Source: an uncultured Prevotella sp. (GTDB lineage Bacteria; Bacteroidota; Bacteroidia; Bacteroidales; Bacteroidaceae). Taken from it: a DNA stretch of 18,540 bases. The DNA lies in NCBI GenBank assembly GCA_934217675.1, contig CAKQCV010000050.1, positions 1-18,540 of the forward strand. Reading direction: 5' to 3'. Shown in pieces: positions 14,725 to 18,540 of the stretch (position 1 is its first letter; each line of letters opens with the position of its first letter). Made by a program: the position numbers and the translations under genes. The notes below the pieces were generated by a model that had not been told where the DNA came from, did not search any database, and saw only the letters and a list, made by a program, of their open reading frames with translations.

Positions 14725-15846
14725 ATGAAATTCAAGAATATTTTCCTGTCAACGTTATTGGCAATGGGCTGCGTTGCAGCTTCAGCCGAGGAAGCAAAGA
14801 CCGAGAATGTCTTCAAGCCTCATTTGTACTTCCAGATTCAGGGTGGTGCACAGTATACATTGGGCGAGCTTCCATTCAACTATCTCATATCTCCAAACAT
14901 CCAGCTTGGCGTTGGCTATAACTTCAACAAGGTTGTAGGTGCACGTTTCTCTGTAAACGCATGGCAGAGCAAAGCCGGTCTCAACACATGGGAGAGCATT
15001 ACAGCAAACAACGGCAAATGGGTTGAAGGACCTACTACAAACTGGAAGTGGAACTATGTTGCACCTATGGTTGATGTAACAGCCAACCTCTCAAATCTTT
15101 TCTGTGCTTACAATCCAAAGCGTTTGGTTAACGTTGGTGTATTTGCAGGTATCGGTGCAAATGTTGCATGGGGCAACGACGGTATCAATGACATAAAGAG
15201 CCAGCTTGGTTATCCATGGGACGGTACTGCAATCCGCTTGACCGGACGTGCAGGTGCAAATGTTGATTTCCGTGTAAGCGATGCTGTAAGCCTCGGTGTT
15301 GAGCTTAACGCAAACATGCTGAACGACAAATACAACTCAAAGAAGGCAGGCAATGCCGATTGGTATTTCAACGCATTGGTTGGTGCAAAAATCAACTTGG
15401 GAAAGACATACACAACTCGCAAGGTTGAGCCAGTAGCACCAGTAGAGCGTGTTATCGAGCGTGTTGTAGAGAAGCAGGTTCCAGTTGAGAAGATTGTAGA
15501 GAAGCCATGCTGCGAGAAGAAGGCAGAAACACTTCGCCGCGACATTTTCTTCACAATCGCAAGCAACCAGATTACAGCAAGCGAGAACAAGAAGGTTGAC
15601 GAGGTTATCGCTTTCTTGAAAGCTAATCCTGAAGCAAAGGTTACAGTAACAGGATATGCCGACAAGGGTACAGGTAATGATGAAATCAACGACAGAATCG
15701 CTTCAAAGCGTGCACAGATTGTTGTTGATGCTCTCACAAAGAAAGGTATCTCTTCAAGCAGAATCATCAAAGAATCTAAGGGTTCACGTGTTCAGCCTTT
15801 CAACGTAAACGAGGAGAACCGTGTTACTATCTGTATTGCAAAATAA
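14725..15846 (+). CDS. OmpA-family outer-membrane protein
   Basis: A 373-residue protein with a clear Sec signal (MKFKNIFLSTLLAMGCVAASA, cut after about residue 21). Met at 14725 is preferred to an upstream in-frame ATG at 14713 because it starts the signal peptide directly. Residues about 30-228 look like an eight-stranded OmpA-type barrel. A linker rich in Pro, Val and Glu (about 233-262, with paired Cys262-Cys263) leads to an OmpA-like peptidoglycan-binding domain (about 268-373). This domain contains VTGYAD (Asp312) and SKRAQ (Arg329), the residues expected to bind diaminopimelate, and a closing NRVTI. It would anchor the outer membrane to the cell wall. Codon bias matches the upstream lipoprotein, and the two genes are 79 bp apart, so they are likely cotranscribed. 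Confidence 0.93.
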   Translation: MKFKNIFLSTLLAMGCVAASAEEAKTENVFKPHLYFQIQGGAQYTLGELPFNYLISPNIQLGVGYNFNKVVGARFSVNAWQSKAGLNTWESITANNGKWVEGPTTNWKWNYVAPMVDVTANLSNLFCAYNPKRLVNVGVFAGIGANVAWGNDGINDIKSQLGYPWDGTAIRLTGRAGANVDFRVSDAVSLGVELNANMLNDKYNSKKAGNADWYFNALVGAKINLGKTYTTRKVEPVAPVERVIERVVEKQVPVEKIVEKPCCEKKAETLRRDIFFTIASNQITASENKKVDEVIAFLKANPEAKVTVTGYADKGTGNDEINDRIASKRAQIVVDALTKKGISSSRIIKESKGSRVQPFNVNEENRVTICIAK

Positions 15847-15880
15847 AGCATCATTAGAATTTAATATTTAACTTAAAAAC

Positions 15881-15937
15881 AACCGGGCTTCATCCCTTAT
15901 CTTATACCAACGTGTAAAATAAGTATGAAGTCCGGTT
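15881..15937 (+). terminator. 57-nt long hairpin, possible terminator or leader structure
   Basis: AACCGGGCTTCAT (15881-15893) pairs with ATGAAGTCCGGTT (15925-15937) with one G-U. Inside, CTTAT (15896-15900) pairs with ATAAG (15919-15923), and TTATAC (15902-15907) with GTGTAA (15912-15917), around a CAAC loop. About 24 pairs form in total. The following T content is modest (ATTTAATATT), so termination is plausible but not certain. It ends 20 bp before the next start codon. Confidence 0.7.
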
Positions 15938-15957
15938 ATTTAATATTCAAAAGAAGA

Positions 15958-17100
15958 ATGAAAAAGTTTTTACTTTCGCTTACAGTAGCATGCGCAGCAG
16001 CCATTTCTGCTTCAGCACAATTGAATGGTGATGGATTTTACAGAGCCAAGAATGTATACACAGGGAGATACATTACAGTAAAGGACAATCATGGAAAAAT
16101 AAATACAGCATCAACAAGTGTTGACGCTGCTGCCCTTGAAACAAGTTTGAACTGGGACTACATATCAAGCGACCCAGGTTCAATCATATACATCCAGAAA
16201 CAGAGCAACGGAGAGTATAACATTATGGCACAGGGCACAAGTGTACACGATATGATTGGCTATTACGTTAAGCTCACAGATGGCAAAGAAGCTGGTTCAT
16301 ACCGCGTTTGGCAAACACATGCCGGAATGACAATATATCTTACCGATACAAGAGACGAGAACCCAGAAGGCGGATTCACAGAAGAGGGTTTCATCTATTC
16401 TGACGGGAAAAAGACAATGGATTGGAATGTAATTCCTGTATCATCATCAACAGATAACTACATCGGAATAAAACCAACAGTAAACGTTGGCAACAAATAT
16501 TATGCAGCCTACTTCAATGGTTTCAGCTTTGAACCGGCTTCTGATGGTATGAAAGTGATATATATCACAAAGGTTGACGAAGAGAAAGGATTTGCTGTAT
16601 ATAAAGAAGTTACAGGAAAGGTTCCACAGAAATCGCCTGTAATTGTCGAATGCTCAAGCAGCGAAACAACAAACAACCGCATAAACCCTCTATTGGAGAA
16701 CACATCAGCATTAAGTGGCAATATGCTTCAGGGCAACTACTTCAATGTGTGGAACATAATGACAGGACATAAGAACCGTACAGCCTACGATCCTAATACA
16801 ATGCGTGTGATTGGTGTTTGCTCAAACGGAAGAGCCGGACTTGTAAAATCAGCCACATTGGATTACCTTCCAGCCAACAGCAGTTATCTTACAGTATCTG
16901 CAAACTGTGTAGACGAGCTTGTTCTTGTAACAGAAGAAGAGTATGCAACAGGTATCAACGAAGTTAAATCCGATGATGTTAAAACATCTTCAGATATTTA
17001 CAATATGGCAGGAGTGAAAGTTCGCTCAAATGCATCAACGACAGCCGGACTACCACAAGGCATATATTTGTTTAAAGGCAAGAAAGTAGTTGTAGAGTAA
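15958..17100 (+). CDS. Secreted protein with T9SS-like C-terminal segment, unknown function
   Basis: A 380-residue exported protein I do not recognise by family. The signal peptide MKKFLLSLTVACAAAISASA is cut before Gln21. I choose this Met over an in-frame ATG at 15925, which lies inside the preceding hairpin and would add 11 non-signal residues. The body (about 22-335) is beta-rich and hydrophilic; the early FYRAKNVYTGRYITVKDNHG is reminiscent of ricin-like or other small beta domains seen in surface proteins, but this is weak. The C-terminus (about 345-380) has IYNMAGVKV, then LPQGIYLFKGKKVVVE, the pattern of short Bacteroidetes type IX secretion sorting tails. It probably reaches the cell surface or medium. 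Whether it shares the ompA transcript depends on whether the hairpin between them terminates. Confidence 0.8.
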   Translation: MKKFLLSLTVACAAAISASAQLNGDGFYRAKNVYTGRYITVKDNHGKINTASTSVDAAALETSLNWDYISSDPGSIIYIQKQSNGEYNIMAQGTSVHDMIGYYVKLTDGKEAGSYRVWQTHAGMTIYLTDTRDENPEGGFTEEGFIYSDGKKTMDWNVIPVSSSTDNYIGIKPTVNVGNKYYAAYFNGFSFEPASDGMKVIYITKVDEEKGFAVYKEVTGKVPQKSPVIVECSSSETTNNRINPLLENTSALSGNMLQGNYFNVWNIMTGHKNRTAYDPNTMRVIGVCSNGRAGLVKSATLDYLPANSSYLTVSANCVDELVLVTEEEYATGINEVKSDDVKTSSDIYNMAGVKVRSNASTTAGLPQGIYLFKGKKVVVE

Positions 17101-17127
17101 TACAACGACAAACATATATTAAAGATT

Positions 17128-17175
17128 AATGGCGCAACAGTAATAACGATATAATACTGTTGCGCCATTTTTTTT
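17128..17175 (+). terminator. Intrinsic terminator between convergent genes
   Basis: AATGGCGCAACAGTA (17128-17142) pairs perfectly with TACTGTTGCGCCATT (17155-17169) around a 12-nt loop, followed by T to 17175. It ends the secreted-protein transcript. It may also act weakly on the opposite strand, where the T run is short. Confidence 0.95.
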
Positions 17176-17199
17176 GAATATAACGACAATTCTATATTT

Positions 17200-18270
17200 T
17201 TAGAAAATCCTCTTTGCAATTCTGAAGTTCAGCACCGGATAAGCCTTTACTTTCTTTATCAAACGAGTGTAAGTACCAACCTTTCCTCTCACATTATCCA
17301 AATCCTTTGCCAAATCAACCGTTTCCGGCACACTTGCCTTAAACTGATAGTCGTTTTCCGGGTCCTGATCCTTCACCGTAGGATCATTTACCGTAAGATG
17401 GTAATTGTCTACCAAAACTTTCGGTGTTCCTCCCCAGAACATTAACCCGCAGTCAAAAGACACCATATAGTCTTTATTCTTTTTCGACAAAGCTCCACCA
17501 TATCCAAAACCAAGATAAGGTTTTAAATTATTTACCTTTATCCTTGCCTTGACCGTATTGTCTTTGTTTGGTTCAAGCATATACGGTGTACCATCCTTAA
17601 AGTCACCGATATGCACCCCCATTCTTCCGTATGACATAAATCTGTCATACAGTTCCTTAGTCTGGTCAGGTGTGAGATAATAGTTATGTCCATTATACAT
17701 AATAAACGGTTCATCATTCAAGTATGAACTGATAACCCGCTCATACAAGTTGTTGTACATAGACACAGCAACAAGCGATGTGGCATCATACACAGAATTC
17801 ACAGCCTCAGCAATCTTTGACGGTCCCCAATAAAATCCGCCGGTAATATGCCAATGCTTGTTTCTGAACGGCTTAATGTCTACAAGCAGTTTAGCATTCC
17901 ACATTGTAGGCTTCCCCACCATATCGATATCACGGTCAACCTTTGTACCCACAAAGCTTTCAAGCATTCCTGAAAGCTTTTGAAACTTGGAGTTCTGTAC
18001 TTCCGGATCATTATTGTCGCCTACTTGAATACCAAAATTCATGTTATACGTAAAGCGCGGCATATAGTCTACTCCAGCACGAATCTGGAAAGTGTTGTTT
18101 ATAGGCAAAGCCGCATCAACTCCAACTCCAGTCGATCCTAACGAAATTCCAACATCAAGATGCTTAAACAATTGCGTTTCCTTTTTCTCCACCTGCCCTG
18201 AAGAAGGCTGAGCCACAGCAATACCGGCAGACATGGTAAAGGCAGCAATCGTCAAAAAAGATTTCCTCAT
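17200..18270 (-). CDS. Outer-membrane beta-barrel protein, unknown function
   Basis: A 356-residue exported protein. The signal peptide MRKSFLTIAAFTMSAGIAVA is cut before Gln21. The mature part has repeated amphipathic strands: LDVGISLGSTGVGVDAALPI, QIRAGVDYMPRF, NAKLLVDIKPF, WHITGGFYWG, LKPYLGFGYGGAL and MVSFDCGLMFWGG. The chain ends LNFRIAKRIF, a final strand with the C-terminal Phe typical of barrels inserted by the BAM complex. A less regular section (about 165-245, rich in Tyr, Asn and Asp) may be an extracellular loop. No enzymatic motif is visible. The gene is monocistronic with its own promoter and converges on the secreted-protein gene. The function is unknown. Confidence 0.8.
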   Translation of the reverse strand: MRKSFLTIAAFTMSAGIAVAQPSSGQVEKKETQLFKHLDVGISLGSTGVGVDAALPINNTFQIRAGVDYMPRFTYNMNFGIQVGDNNDPEVQNSKFQKLSGMLESFVGTKVDRDIDMVGKPTMWNAKLLVDIKPFRNKHWHITGGFYWGPSKIAEAVNSVYDATSLVAVSMYNNLYERVISSYLNDEPFIMYNGHNYYLTPDQTKELYDRFMSYGRMGVHIGDFKDGTPYMLEPNKDNTVKARIKVNNLKPYLGFGYGGALSKKNKDYMVSFDCGLMFWGGTPKVLVDNYHLTVNDPTVKDQDPENDYQFKASVPETVDLAKDLDNVRGKVGTYTRLIKKVKAYPVLNFRIAKRIF

Positions 18271-18299
18271 TTATTTTCAGTTTGGTTTTTAAATATTTG

Positions 18300-18330
18300 C
18301 AAAGGTAAGAAAATATAAGCTTATCCCAAA
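18300..18330 (-). promoter_or_regulatory. Promoter of the beta-barrel protein gene
   Basis: On the minus strand, TTTG (complement of 18327-18330) is followed after 19 bp by TACCTTTG (complement of 18300-18307). This is a near-ideal Bacteroidetes promoter, about 29 bp before the start codon. Confidence 0.75.
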
Positions 18331-18438
18331 CAAAATGCAACAATTTATCTTTATCTAAGCACTTATTACAAGAAAACAACAATTAACCGAACGCAATGAC
18401 AACCTGTTTTCAAATTACGGAGCATGAGTTGTTAATTA

Positions 18439-18474
18439 AAAAAGCTCCAAAACAAAAACGTTTTGGAGCTTTTT
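18439..18474 (-). terminator. Terminator of tRNA-Cys
   Basis: AAAAAGCTCCAAAAC (18439-18453) pairs perfectly with GTTTTGGAGCTTTTT (18460-18474) around a 6-nt loop. It lies just after the 3' end of the minus-strand tRNA-Cys and gives a T run on that strand. The structure would work on either strand. Confidence 0.9.
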
Positions 18475-18477
18475 AAG

Positions 18478-18540
18478 AGGTACCTAGCAGAGTCGAACTG
18501 CTCTACACGGTTTTGCAGACCGTTACCTAACCGATCGGCC
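18478..18540 (-). tRNA. tRNA-Cys (anticodon GCA), 5' end outside window
   Basis: Read on the minus strand, the anticodon stem ACGGT/ACCGT carries loop CTGCAAA with anticodon GCA. The T arm is AGCAG/CTGCT with loop TTCGACT, the acceptor 3' strand AGGTACC, and the discriminator T. About nine bases at the 5' end, including the acceptor 5' strand, lie beyond the window. Confidence 0.92.

Noticed and set aside
15925..15957. Upstream ATG for the secreted 380-residue protein
   Set aside because: It lies inside the long hairpin and would put a polar stretch before a normal signal peptide.

Overview
This window looks like chromosomal DNA from a Bacteroidales bacterium, most likely Prevotellaceae. The protein families are typical of that group: a TonB receptor with an extended signal peptide, coiled-coil surface lipoproteins, a phylum-type UvrA, and a secreted protein with a T9SS-like tail. 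Many genes are preceded by the Bacteroidetes promoter, a TTTG element 18-20 bp upstream of a TAnnTTTG box. I see no phage, transposase or CRISPR array. The genus is an inference.

Layout. 1-385: intergenic, with a 9-bp tandem repeat. 386-1009 (+): secreted YiiX-like cysteine amidase, convergent with a TonB-dependent receptor (1039-3147, -); a 16-bp perfect inverted repeat lies between them. 3392-6450 (+): probable operon of a sugar MFS transporter, a ROK sugar kinase and CutC. 6548-8244 (+): SlyD-type prolyl isomerase and chorismate synthase. 8245-8586: no protein gene, but a candidate small RNA of about 95 nt with its own terminator, then a 15-bp direct repeat and the uvrA promoter. 8587-11406 (+): uvrA. 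11505-11665 (+): tRNA-Thr(CGT) and tRNA-Gly(CCC) with a strong promoter and terminator. 12081-17100 (+): cell-envelope cluster of a large coiled-coil lipoprotein (behind a leader of about 200 nt), an OmpA-family protein and a secreted protein. 17200-18270 (-): outer-membrane beta-barrel protein. 18478-18540 (-): 3' part of tRNA-Cys(GCA), cut by the window edge.

How the genes work together. The MFS/ROK pair would import a free sugar and phosphorylate it. CutC in the same operon suggests a role in sugar metabolism rather than copper handling. The lipoprotein carries acidic residues after its lipid cysteine that resemble the Bacteroidetes surface-export signal. It sits directly before an OmpA protein that would bridge outer membrane and peptidoglycan, so the two may form one abundant envelope assembly. 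Hairpins separate the three genes of this cluster and may set their relative expression.

The least explained items are the small RNA candidate (8305-8398), the 57-nt hairpin at 15881-15937, the uvrA-upstream direct repeat, and the lipoprotein/OmpA/secreted-protein set.
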